Origin: Mytilus californianus
Lineage: Eukaryota; Mollusca; Bivalvia; Mytilida; Mytilidae
Reading direction: 5' to 3'
NCBI RefSeq assembly: GCF_021869535.1
Contig: NW_026262743.1
Location: 480,785-544,784 of the forward strand
Length of the DNA stretch: 64,000 bases
The notes under the pieces were generated by a model. It did not search any database, had not been told where the DNA came from, and saw only the letters and a program-made list of their open reading frames with translations. Of this stretch, positions 23,801 through 34,567 are shown piece after piece (within the stretch, counting starts at the first letter, position 1; every line of letters begins with the position of its first letter). Position numbers and translations under genes: made by a program.

Positions 23801-26800
23801 AAATGATTTTTGACATGATAACGAAACACTTAAAAAAGGTATTCTTATAGACTTTACGCAGGAGGGGATATAATATGTTATCCTACTTTTCTCATTCCTT
23901 CGTTTTTTTCATCTTTATTAAAGAGGTATCACTGAAAGGCTGTGTGAAATACTGCAAGGAATATGGTTTTACTGGTAAGTCAACAAAATTTTAGATAGTT
24001 TTAGTTTTAAGTACACACATGTACCTTTTAATCTTGTAACGACTGTCACAACTGAATATCTCACCGTTTTGCTTTTTTATGTTTATTTGTTTATGAGATC
24101 AATTATACACCCCTTTAAAAATAGCATCTACCTGATGTTGTTTACAGTTCTGAAAAATCATTCACAGATGACTCTAGCAGTCAGGATTCTACTTCGACAA
24201 AATTATCTCCCCATTACGATAGCTAATATTTACAATCGCATAAATGGAAGCAATTGTAGGGATGACGCCAATTTATCCCTTTAAAACCGATAATTTTATC
24301 CACATAGCACTATTACGATCCTTATATACCAGTTGTTTTTTAAAAAAACACATGTATCTATTAGCTATTGAGTATCATTTAATGTACTTTTCTACATTTA
24401 GTCAACTTAAAACCATTGTATGATAGGTTGTCAGGTGGAATTTTTGAAAATTTAAAAAACATTTAAAAAAATTCTTATTAAATATTAAAAATTTTCAGAG
24501 ATTGAAGACTTATAACCCTAGATAACACACACAAACAATGAAGTTTTTATGAAGTTATGCATTTTAAAGATCCACTTGTAAAGTCTTTCGTCAAGTACTT
24601 TTAGTAAAAAATTGTTATTCGAACACACCTACTCTGTTGTTATGACTCATTTGAAAGGTATTTCACTTGACCCATATATTTCATATTTTTAGTACTGTGA
24701 ATTTTAATGTTTTTAAATCAACCTGTAGCCTAAATATATAAGAATGATAGAATTTGTATCGAGATGATGTATCAAATATTTTTGCTTTATACGTTTTCAA
24801 GACACAGTAGTCAACTCAAACACACCCGAACAAACAAAGGTGCACTCGACTGTCTCTTTTCGATGAAATTATTGCCCATTTTTAGGATTTTTTCCCAAAA
24901 AACTGTCGCCGGGGGCAGAGATGCAAATTAATGCTTTAAAAAGATCCATCTATTATCTTTCTTTGGGATTTTTTTCCGCGGAATTTATGCTTATGCACAA
25001 AAAAGATCCACTTGTATTTGCACCTACCACAATCTACTGTTTAATGAAAATGTGCCTATAATTTAAAAATTCACAAATATCTCGAAGCTCCATACTATAA
25101 TTTAAGTAAAAGCACGTATATAAGATGCATACAATTATGCACCTATATTAAACCACATAGAAACAGATGTAAATCAGTCAAATATACCAATTTGGCTTTT
25201 TTACCTTCTCTATCAAAGAGTTCTATTTCTTTTATTTAATTTCAAATTGGGATCCGCCTGCTAGGATTTTGAAAAATACGTAAATTTAGGAGTGAAGGTA
25301 AACAAATCTATATAGATTTTAAGTGTTAAAAAATTGAAAATTAAACTGACAAAAATATGGTGTTTTCATAATTAGATGCAGACGCTAAAATTCATTTCAA
25401 GATATAGTTCATTCAAAATATGGATTTTTGTATACAAATAAGAAATCTATTGTATGAATTGCAGGTAAGAAACTTGGGCCATGCCTTAGAGGCTGTACAT
25501 GTAAGTTTTATTTTAACTATTAAAGATGAGAACAAGGATCCCTTATTCTGCATTTGGGTTCATAGTTTAAAGAATTTCAGAAAGTAAATATACAAAATGC
25601 ATTTGCTTAACTATAAAATCTCTTAAATTATTGTTAAAAGTACTAGTTTCGTGTGCTCACTTAACATAAATATGCAGACTGTTACAGTTGGTAAAACATA
25701 TATACATCTTTTAAAGTTGTTACAAGGATAGTCCCATGATTTTATCGTACACACACACACATACAAATACACACATATACACATACATTTTTTTATTCGA
25801 GCGTCTCTGATAAGTCTTTTGTAGAGTCATTACCAACTGAATTTCACAAATTGTTCTTATATTGGGCGGTAATAGACTGTCCAAGACAGGGAGAGATTTT
25901 AGCAATCACAAACATGCTTGCCTCGCCACATTCTACATGTAGCTGTCCACAATCAGGAACCTGTAATCCTTCGGTTTTTGTTGGTAGCTGTCTGTCATAT
26001 TTGTTTTGTGAAATATTTTGTCAAAGATTAGGCCGTTGATTTTTTCGTTTGACGTGTTCAACAATTTATTATGGTGGGAGCCTAATAGCTAACTATACGG
26101 TATGGGTTTTTATCATTGTGTAAGGCCGCACGTTGACCTATGTATGCGTAAATCTGTTTCATTTCGACTCTGCTGGATAGTTGTCTCAATGGCAAACAAC
26201 CACATCTACTTATTTTATCTTAATAAGTTTGTTTACAAAAATTTAACACTCCCTATATAATCTCTAACGATTTTGTCAGATACAGCTAATTCTTACATAC
26301 AATGTACGTGATGTCAGAATACCAGTTATTAAAATAAAAATGTTTTTCGGTCTAATTTAACTCCTATGGTAGATAAAGTGGTAAAGTAAAGTTAATTAAA
26401 CAACTCTGAAGATTGAGACAAAATGATTATTTTCAATGGGTATTTTACTTTTTGTTTAGGTTCAGTATTTCATATAATATAACTGGAATTACTTAGAACT
26501 TATCTTGTATTTGCTCAAACTTATATTTCGTAAGCAGCTTCGAATATTCAATAGTAAATCGGGACACAATGTCTACATATGGAGCAGGATCTGTTTACCT
26601 TACCGGAGCACCTGAAATCACACCCGAGTTATGGTTGGGTTTGTGTTGCTCAGTCTTTAGTTTTCTGTGTTGTGTTTTGTAGACAGTTGTTTGACTTATT
26701 ATTGTTTTTCTCAATTTGCCATGACATTGTCAGTTTATTTACGACTAATGAGTTTGACTATACCTTTGGTATCTTTTACCTCTCTATTTCGAAAAATTGA

Positions 26801-27218
26801 TATCATTTCATGGGAGGAAACTTTTTTCTAAATCATCATGATTATTATCATCGGAATTACGTGACAGCGCTTTTTGGCACACGCACACTCTGTTTGTAGG
26901 TACATTTTGTACCTATTATTACGTTTTCAAATTCTTGTTTAAAATGTATAGTAAGCAAACCTAGATCACATGAAATAAACGTTTTAATGTATTTTGATTT
27001 GAATGATAAAAATTATGGTTGATAGTTGCAAGGTACACAAAACACAATGATTTAATCATTCATTATTCTCTGACTACAAAACAAAGATTCTTCTAAAAAT
27101 AACTTAGTTCAGATTTAAAAAATGTTCTTATTTCATTGGTACGAATTGTTATGCTCTTGTTTTAATTTTTACGTTAAACAGAAACTTTTAATTTTTAATT
27201 TCAGACGACGGTAAATGA
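20802..27218 (+). CDS. Secreted cysteine-rich peptide with four CX3C motifs (tandem helical-hairpin type), seven exons
   Basis: Predicted exons are 20,802-20,865; 21,210-21,239; 22,057-22,110; 23,129-23,164; 23,924-23,974; 25,465-25,500; 27,205-27,218. Every intron is phase 1 and every donor is a good consensus (GTAAGT, GTATGT or GTGAGT). The product is about 94 residues. Exon 1 gives a signal peptide with a core like LLIVFVLV, and exon 2 a short hydrophobic segment. Exons 3-6 each carry one motif: CVRHC, CIKNC, CVKYC, CLRGC. Gaps between motifs are 12, 7 and 12 residues, so the mature part reads as two CX3C-X12-CX3C hairpins, the disulfide pattern of alpha-hairpinin peptides. Net charge is mildly positive. 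The last exon adds only a few residues and a TGA. A role in defence is plausible from secretion and clustering but unproven; I do not recognise a named family. Confidence 0.75.
23307..23420 (-). ncRNA. Two tandem hammerhead-like relics, 66 bp apart, in intron 4
   Basis: On the minus strand each unit reads CTGATGA, a weak helix II ATCT/AGGC, GAAAC, ATGCG, then GTC (unit at 23,307-23,352) or GTT (unit at about 23,377-23,420). Both boxes are intact. The base pair next to box I is A-C in both, and helix I pairing is poor, so activity is doubtful. Sequence to the right (to about 23,560) resembles the rest of the hammerhead repeat unit. Confidence 0.45.
23980..25460. other. Intron 5 of the peptide gene; nothing else recognised
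   Basis: AT-rich. A 71-codon open frame at 24,069-24,284 shows no motif. Sequence from about 25,355 to 25,464 parallels 20,210-20,316, before the orphan exon 6. Confidence 0.4.
25748..25830 (+). repeat. (CA)n microsatellite followed by a hammerhead relic
   Basis: An imperfect CA run at 25,748-25,790 is followed by TTCGAGCGTCT, CTGATAAG and TCTTTTGTAGA. These match the first half of the hammerhead unit at 18,262. Box II is missing. Confidence 0.55.
25890..26230 (+). repeat. Dispersed repeat A (mussel-type)
   Basis: The order CCACATTCTACATG, CAGGAACCTGTAAT, AGGCCGTTGATTTT, TTGACCTATG, TTGTCTCAATGGCAAACAACC recurs in related form at 30,190-30,520 and 50,800-51,110. No coding capacity. Confidence 0.65.
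26570..26805 (+). mobile_element. Penelope-like 3' tail fragment in intron 6
   Basis: This matches 1,555-1,765: GGAGCAGGATCTG, ACCGGAGCACCTGA, TATGGTTGGGTTTGTGTTGC, then GAGTTTGACTATACC and TTTGGTATCTTTTACC. The 73-codon open frame over it is not a gene. Confidence 0.65.
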
Positions 27219-27290
27219 AGACGAATTGACACCAGTAGATCTAGAAGTCAAACATGAAACGAACCTTCCTATTTAGCCTTATATTATTGC

Positions 27291-27296
27291 AATAAA
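27291..27296 (+). terminator. Polyadenylation signal of the CX3C-peptide gene
   Basis: AATAAA lies 73 bases after the stop codon at 27,216-27,218, a usual position for a short 3' untranslated region. Confidence 0.6.
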
Positions 27297-27299
27297 AAT

Positions 27300-28005
27300 C
27301 GATCACAACTCTATTAACTTTATATGCTAATCTAAGTCAGCAATCTCGGTGTATATTGCCTTATTCGCATGGGTTGAACGTTTTTACTCAGAGCGTTGAT
27401 CACACATCTCTGTTGGTTCCAGGAGAAAATTTACAATGATTTTGAATATCATGTTATTAAGCATTTGTGATGAGAGGAATAGGTTGATTTGAAATCTTCT
27501 TTGTTGTTACAAAAGTTAAAAAATAAACTCTTTTCAAGCACATTGGAAGTACAACTCTATGTATATGTGCATTGCATCGACAATGGGCTTGTTTTATAAA
27601 AAAGTCTTAAAGTATTGTTAAAATTACTTATTTCGTAGAAACAATTAACAGTAACAAGTATGAAAACTGCTGCAGTTGGTAAAAAAAAAAACCACACACA
27701 CACACACACACACACCCGGAAAAGTCACTACATTAGTAAAAATGACTGGGAAATGGCTACCTGTATTTCCAGTGAGTGCTTGTATAGAATAAAAAATACC
27801 ACTGAGCTACAACGGTAACAAAAAACATTTGAAGGTAAATAAAGTATAAATTGCAATTAGATCGATTTATGTTTTCCACAAACAAAGTAAGTCCCTAAAC
27901 ACAAACAAACATTCAGGAAATTTGCGGTGAAATAACTACAAAGAAAGGATACACACAGCAGTCTGACAAATGCGAAAACAAAAATTGTATCCCCAAATGA
28001 AAGAA
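27300..28005. other. Intergenic; CA microsatellite and fragment of cluster repeat
   Basis: Bases 27,603-27,690 resemble the block after exon 6 (25,615-25,690). A (CA)n run occupies about 27,693-27,715. The stretch at 27,780-27,820 has a tRNA A-box-like string on the minus strand, without a B box. Confidence 0.45.
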
Positions 28006-28039
28006 CCGTAGTGTAGTGGTTAATGCGTCGTTATTTAGG

Positions 28040-29520
28040 GGTCAAAAACCTCGAACATCTGCGTACCAGTATTTATGAACGTTATCTGGGGGTCATACGC
28101 ATCGAACATCTCAGTACCATTGTAAACTGAACGTTCTTTAGGGTTCACACACCATGAAAACCTCATGTTGCAACGTTGAGTAGAGGTGAAAAAAAACCTC
28201 AAACAACTCAGTACCAATGTTGTAGGAATTTATATAGTGGTCATAACCCCCAAACTTTCAGTACCAGTGTTATATGAACGTTATCTGGAGGTCATACAAC
28301 TTGAACATCTCAGGACCAGTGTTGTATGAACGTTTTCTAGTGGTCATACACCTCGAAAATCTCAGTACCCGTGTTTTATGAACGTTAATTAGAGTCATAC
28401 ACCTCGAACATCTCAGTACAAGTGTTTTTAACGTGTTCTTGGGATCATACACCTCGAACATCTCAGTACCAGTGTTATATTAACGATTTTTAGAGGTCAT
28501 ACCCCTCGAAAAACTAAATACCAGTGTGAATGAACGTTACTTAAAGGTTATAAACCTCGAACATCTCAGTACTAGTGTTATTGGAACGTTATCTGGGTTC
28601 ATAAACCTTGAACATTTCAGTACCAGTGGTATATGAACGTTACCAAGGGGTCAAAAATGTCGAACATATCAGTACAAGTATTTTATTAACGTTATTTAGG
28701 GGTCATACACCTCGAACAACTGAGTATCAGTGTCATATGAACCTTTTTATGGGTCATGCACCTCGAACATCTCAGTACCAGTGTAATACAAACGATTTTG
28801 AGGGGTCATACCACTCGGAAAACAACAAAAAAACAGTGTTATATGAACGTTATCTAGTGGTAAAAAAAACCCTAACAACTCAGTATTAGTTTTGAAGGAA
28901 CGTTATCTTATGGCAAGCCGTTTTACTATTTATTCTCACTTCAAGATATCTAATAAACTTAATAAGATATCTTATATATTATTTGAGATATCCTATATAT
29001 TATATGAGATATCTTGAAGTTAGATTAGATAGTAAAACGGCTTGCCATATTATCTAGTGACTATACACCTCGAACATCTCCGAACCAGTGTTATATCAAA
29101 GTTATCTAGGGGTCATACACCTCGAACATCTCAGAAGCAGTGTGATATGAACTTTCGTAGGGGTCATATCACTCGAAAAACTCAATACCAGTGTTATTTG
29201 AACGTTAAATAAGGGTTATATATACCTCTAACATCTTAGTATTATTGTTGTATGTGGTCATTTCCAGTGCCAGTTTTGTATGAACGTTATCTAGATGTAA
29301 AAAAACATCTAACAACTCATTACCAGTGTTGTCAGATCGTTATCTAGTGGTCATACACGTCGAACAACTCAGTAAAAGTGTTATATGAACGTTATCTGGG
29401 GGTCATACACCTCGGGCATCTCTGTACCAGTGTTATATGAACGTTTTCAGGGGTAATAAAACACGAAAAACTGAATACCAGTGCTATATGAACGTTATCT
29501 GTAGGTCATACACCATCATA
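28040..29520. repeat. Minisatellite, unit about 51-52 bp
   Basis: Roughly 26 diverged units share GGTCATACACCTCGAACA and CTCAGTACCAGTGTTATA followed by TGAACGTTATCTAG. Units drift in sequence and length, so the array is old. Short frames on both strands here come from the repeat. Confidence 0.9.
28909..29049. mobile_element. 141-bp palindromic MITE inserted in the minisatellite
   Basis: Ends TATGGCAAGCCG and CGGCTTGCCATA are perfect inverted repeats and the arms pair for most of the length. The centre holds several AGATATCT boxes. TTATCT stands on both sides (28,903-28,908 and 29,050-29,055); removing one copy and the element restores an ordinary minisatellite unit. Confidence 0.85.
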
Positions 29521-29529
29521 TATGGGGTC

Positions 29530-29705
29530 TTTGCAAGGTTTACTTTTCGTTTCTGTGTGTGTTGCATTTTAGTGTTGTGTTTCTGTTGTGTCGTTGTTCT
29601 CCTCTTATATTTGATGTGTTTCCCTCAGTTTTAATTTGTAACCCGGATTTGTTTTTTTCTCAATCGATTTATGAATTTCAAATAGCGGTATATTACTGTT
29701 GCCTT
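29530..29705 (-). repeat. Dispersed repeat C, inverted
   Basis: This is the reverse complement of 18,395-18,560: GTTTCTGTGTGTGTTGCA, TTTGATGTGTTTCCCTCAG, GGTATATTACTGTTGCC. Confidence 0.7.
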
Positions 29706-29729
29706 TATTTACCTGTCAGTCTGGCAGGT

Positions 29730-30180
29730 TTCTTCTGATATTGACCTTATTTTAATGGTTCATTGGTCAATCTTAAGTTCTTAAGTCATGAATTTTAAGC
29801 ATTAGGTCAACTATATTTGGTGTATGAAATGATTTTAATGTGTACATGTAGATCTGGCAGGTTCGTCTGACCTTGACAACATTTTAATGGTTCAAGAATC
29901 AATGTTATGTTTTCATGGTTAAGTCTATTACTCATATTCTATAATCAAAAGGTTAACTATATGTGGTGTATGGAATGAATGTAAGGTGTTCAGGTCTGTC
30001 TTGCAGACCTCATTTTCATGATTTATTGGTCAAAGTTTCTCATATACTATAAGCTATAGGTTAACTATGTGTATGATACGATTTGTAAGGTGTGCATGTT
30101 AGACTGACAGGTCACAACTGACCTTTATCTCATTTGAATGGACCATTGATCATGCTAATTTTATGTTATACTTGTTGTAT
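29730..30180. repeat. Four diverged tandem units of about 110 bp
   Basis: Recurring phrases are TCTGGCAGGTT, TTGACC, CATTTTAATGGTTCA with GGTCAA, and AGGTTAACTATATGTGGTGTATG. They occur near 29,720, 29,850, 29,990 and 30,100. The array is heavily decayed. Confidence 0.5.
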
Positions 30181-30189
30181 AACCTTTTT

Positions 30190-30520
30190 CTTTTAGACTT
30201 TCAACATCAACTGAACCCCGCTGCATTTGTACGCACCTGTCGTAAGCCAGGAGCCTGTTATTCAGTGGTTGTCGTTTGTTGGTGTGGTTCATAAGTGTTT
30301 CTCGTTTCTTGTTTTTTTATATAGATTAGACCGTTGGTTTTTCTGTTTGAATTGTTTTACACTAGTCATGTTGGGACCCTTTATAGCTTGTTGTTCGGTG
30401 TGAGCCCAGGCTCCGTGTTGAAGGCCGTACTTTGACCTATAATTGTTTACTTTTTACACATTGTGACTTAGATGGAGAGTTATCCCATTGGCACGCATAC
30501 CACATCTTCTTATTTCTATA
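30190..30520 (+). repeat. Dispersed repeat A
   Basis: From AACCCCGCTGCATTTGTACG through CCAGGAGCCTGTTATTC, TTTATAGCTTGTTGTTCGGT and GGCCGTACTTTGACCTATAA to TATCCCATTGGCACGCATAC. Same order as at 25,890 and 50,800. Confidence 0.7.
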
Positions 30521-30734
30521 AATATAAGTAAAGCAGGCGAGACATTTCAGCTGGTACACTTTAGTATACATATAGGATTGGGTTTTTTCGAGGGTATCTT
30601 TGTTGTGTTTTAATTATGAGTCTACCAAGCAACTGGAAGGGCTGTTCTAAGCGCAACATAAAGTTTCATGTTGAGCAAATTGTTTCCAATAACCCTTGTT
30701 ATATATATATATATTTATTTCACCAGATTTGTAT

Positions 30735-30890
30735 AACAATAAGATGTGGTATGTTTGCCAATGAGACAACTCTCCAACAGAGACCAAATAACATAGAAGT
30801 TGACAAATATGGGTTACTGAAGGGCCTTCAACAATGAGCAAAATCCATACCGCATAGTCAGCTATAAAGGGGGGGGGGGATGAATTACAA
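30735..30890 (-). repeat. Dispersed repeat A, inverted fragment
   Basis: The plus strand reads TTTGCCAATGAGACAACTCT, GGGCCTTCAACAATGAGCAAA and GCATAGTCAGCTATAAAGG, the complement of the end of repeat A, followed by a G-run at 30,868-30,878. A related fragment is at 53,060-53,150. Confidence 0.6.
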
Positions 30891-30899
30891 ACCATATTT

Positions 30900-32970
30900 A
30901 CTTTTGGACTGGCGCTAATATATGCTTTTTATTTTTGGCACAGTTGATACATGTTATTTAGAAAATAAATTGGCACAAAAGGAGCATTGGCGCAAATGAG
31001 TTGTACAGCAAATAAATAGGTGTTTGCGTATATAAGGTGAAGGTCGACTTGAATAAGGGAACAGTGAGAAAGAGGGAGATTATGACATTCGCTACCTAAA
31101 ATGTTTGATATCACAAACTTTAATGATCTCCCTTTGTATGCCATGTAGCCTTAAATAAACTCATATGTATTTTACACTTTGTTCCAGCTGCACCAAGCCA
31201 GATATATAATATGAAAAATGTTAGAATTTTGAAAAAATTAAATTTACACTTCAAAAAAGGAGAAAAGCATGCACCCAGTTTTGTGGCATAGAAAGGCGCT
31301 TAAATTTAATATAGTACTATTTGTGTTTGCAAAATTGAAAGCTTAATAACAATTGCAAATTCCATGCTCATCCAAGGCGACAAATTAAAACAAATACAGA
31401 AAATCAAAACAAAATAAATCACTGGAATTTGTGGAATTTGAAAATATTACTCGGCTAGTTAAATCACACTGATATTAACATCCTTAGTCATTCCTAACCA
31501 TCGTGAATTAATTTGTACCTAAAAGACAAAACAAAGCTTTATTTCCGATTGAATTTAGGTTTCGATTAGAAATGTCCTTTTTATAAGTTGTGTGATAATA
31601 ACTAATCATAACTCAAAATTTCAAAATCTAACAAAATTGTAACCAGTTTTAAGCAATCTTTAAGCCTTGAAAAAATAGTTACATCTTTAGAAATACGCCA
31701 TTGTGTTTCAATTTCAATTTCAAAACCTATTATATTGCCAAGGCAATCAAAAACGCAGACAAAACAACTGATGTACACGATAGCAAAAAACAATGTGTGT
31801 GTGTTTTTTTTTTTATTTGTTTTGAAATGGAAGACTTATTGAAAATGGGTTGATCGTGAAAAGACATACTTTGTAGAATATTGAAAAGAAAAGAAATCCC
31901 AAAACAAAACAAAATACAAATGAAATGAAGAAAAACAATCTTTCCATTTGACTTTCAAAAGAACAGTATACTCACAATTCATGTATAGAACTTCTCACTC
32001 AAAGTGCCTTTCATAATCAAATAACATTCACATATCAGATGGACGAGATTTGAAATTTGATATAGGGAATTACAGCGCCCTCATTTGAGAGTGATGGTTT
32101 TTGTTTTTAAGAGCTGTAGCGTACAAAATTTGCTTCTCACTTTACTCCCCCTTTCCCCATAATTACACAGATACCATATTTTGGTTATCTTGATGTATAC
32201 CCCAAATCTATTTTCTTTTAAAAAGTTAACTTCCTTTAATTGCTATGTGAAATGGTACATAAATGTTTATGACAAAGGTTTTACCATGAAAGCAAAAGAT
32301 TCTACTTTCACTGTGTCTCTGGAAAAAATTCCTATATACCTTACTATAGGAAATTTTTCAGAGACAATTGCCTGTGCTGTGTGCTGTGTTTGCATACAAT
32401 AGATATTTATATAAATATGAATGTTTTTATAAACTTCATAATGTTACGGCATATGCGGTAGGCTGTATGTTTGTACATACGACTTTGTCGGGCTAATCAG
32501 TAAACACTCACTCCTATTTTCGCATCCGACGTTTACTATTAAGCAACGTGTACATAAAGACATTTGATGAACATTACATTTATTTTTATTGTTATTGTAT
32601 GTAAATATTATAAGGTCTTTGGGAGTAATGATATAGAGTTCGACTTCACTGTTTGACCAGGGTGTCCCTTGACTGAACGACGGCTCCCAACTTCTGTTTA
32701 CTCTTATTTCACGCGTTTCATTACCTTTCTATTTTATTTGTGTAAGGCCTGAATATTGAAACCGGGGCCCATACATGCTAAGAGAAAGCTTAGTTAAGTC
32801 CTGTTTGTCCATTTTCCAACATGACAGAATGTCAACATTCGCAATCGCCGCCATTTACATCAGCAAGTTTATTGACGTCAGTGAACTAATGACCTGGGAT
32901 CAGCATCCAATCAGCATTCTTCTTAAAATATATACTTTTTCACTCTTTTGGTCTTTTGGAAAATGCTGTT
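30900..32970. other. No gene recognised; contains one strong hairpin
   Basis: A near-perfect inverted repeat TGTCTCTGG...TTCCTATA / TATAGGAAA...CAGAGACA pairs 32,311-32,333 with 32,343-32,364. A CRE-type palindrome TGACGTCA lies at about 32,874. The region 32,640-32,930 is less AT-rich than its surroundings, but no exon could be supported. Confidence 0.4.
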
Positions 32971-32974
32971 TGTG

Positions 32975-32977
<3 letters not shown>

Positions 32978-33031
<54 letters not shown>
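32978..33031. repeat. (TA)n microsatellite
   Basis: An uninterrupted run of about 27 TA units. It creates poly-Tyr-Ile frames on both strands that are not genes. Confidence 0.95.
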
Positions 33032-33035
<4 letters not shown>

Positions 33036-34345
33036 TCTAAATTGAAAACAACGTTCAAACCTATGATTGCGTTGGATAAAAACCGCAATTTTTATACGTG
33101 TGCATGTAAAACAAATTTCTTGATAGAGGGGTCTAAATACAGCACAAACAACAATTTCCAAAAGACCAAAAAAAGTGAAAGAGTCTATTTTAACAAAACG
33201 CATTTGACTAACAGGTCGAACAACTGATGTTCTTAAACCCTGCTGACTGCCATTGGCGATTGCCAAATAAATTGATCACCAGATCTAACGAAATGGATCT
33301 TAATATTAATTTAATACCAAACAGAAAACAATGAACTTGTGGAAAAGATGGTATACCACAAACATGAGGTGCAAAAATTTGTACACCATATCCGGATTTC
33401 GACAATTAATGTCTCTTCAGTGATGTTAGGGATCGAAACGGTATTTGGAAGGCCATATAATTTACCCGAATTTAGGATAGACTCTTGAATTTTAAAGAGT
33501 CGAAATAGGATGAACGGATCATATAAACCCGAAGGAAAATATAATACAAGCCCCAAACGAAAAAATATATAAAAGTCTAAATTGAAATCAACGTTCAAAC
33601 CTATGATTGCGTTGGATAAAAACCGCAATTTTTATACGTGTGCATGTAAAACAAATTTCTTAATAGAGGGGTCTAAATACAGCACAAACAACAATTTCCA
33701 AAAGACCAAAAAAAGTGAAAAAGTATATTTTAACAAAACGCATTTGACTAACAGGTCGAACAACTGATGTTCTTAAACCCTGCTGACTGCCATTGGCGAT
33801 TGCCAAATAAGGTATACCACAAACATGAGGTGCAACAATTTGTACACCATATCCGGATTCCATATGGAAGGCCATATAATTTACCTCAATTTAGGCTAGA
33901 CTCTTGAATTTTGAAGAGTCGAAATAGGATGAACGGATCATATAAACTTGAAGGCAAATATAATACAAGCCCAAATGAAAAAATATAAATAAGTCTAAAT
34001 TGAAAACAACGTTCAAACTATATATATATATATAAAACTATAATTGACAAGTCTGAATTGAAAACAACGTTCAAACCTATTATTGCGTTGGATAAAAACC
34101 GCCATTTTTATACGTGTGCATGCAAAACAAATTTCTTGGTAGAGGGGTCTAAATACAGCACAAACAACATTCTCCAAAAGACCAAAATGAGTGAAAAGGT
34201 ATATTTTAACAAAAAGCATTTGACTAGCAGGTCGAACAACTGATGTTCTTAAACCCTGCTGACTGCCATTGGCGATTGCCAAATAAACGGATCACAAGAT
34301 GTAACAAAATAGATCTTGTTATTAATTCATTACCAAACAGAAACA
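33032..34345. repeat. Three direct copies of a unit of about 0.5 kb
   Basis: AAGTCTAAATTGAAA and CGTTCAAACCTATGATTGCG recur at about 33,034, 33,574 and (slightly changed) 34,049. Each is followed by the same stretch of about 230 bp ending GGCGATTGCCAAATAA. Spacing is about 540 and 475 bp; the linker with CACCATATCCGGATT is present after copies 1 and 2 and shortened in copy 2. Related 61-codon frames in each copy come from the repeat. Confidence 0.8.
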
Positions 34346-34567
34346 ATAAACTTGCGGAAAAGATGGTATACCGCTATAATTATATATGTTTTTTTTTTAA
34401 ATCTCAATGTGTAATTTGTAATTCTCAGTGAGTGTTATCAAATTTTTAGGTTTAATAATATCAGCGTGTAAATTTTGCAAAATATGGCTTACATATAGTA
34501 TTGAGGAAATATTTCCTTTCAGGTCCATACCACGGATATTTAACACTATGTATTTCTTTCACTTCAG

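Noticed and set aside
27755-27820. Minus-strand GTAGCTCAGTGGTA, like a tRNA D-arm
   Set aside because: Only the A-box-like segment is present; the rest cannot fold as a tRNA. It may be a SINE head.
28000-28035. tRNA-like string GTAGTGTAGTGGTTAATGCG
   Set aside because: It resembles an A box, but no B box, acceptor stem or anticodon arm can be formed.
32775-33266. Open frames with long Tyr-Ile runs on both strands
   Set aside because: They run through a (TA)n microsatellite and repeat copies.
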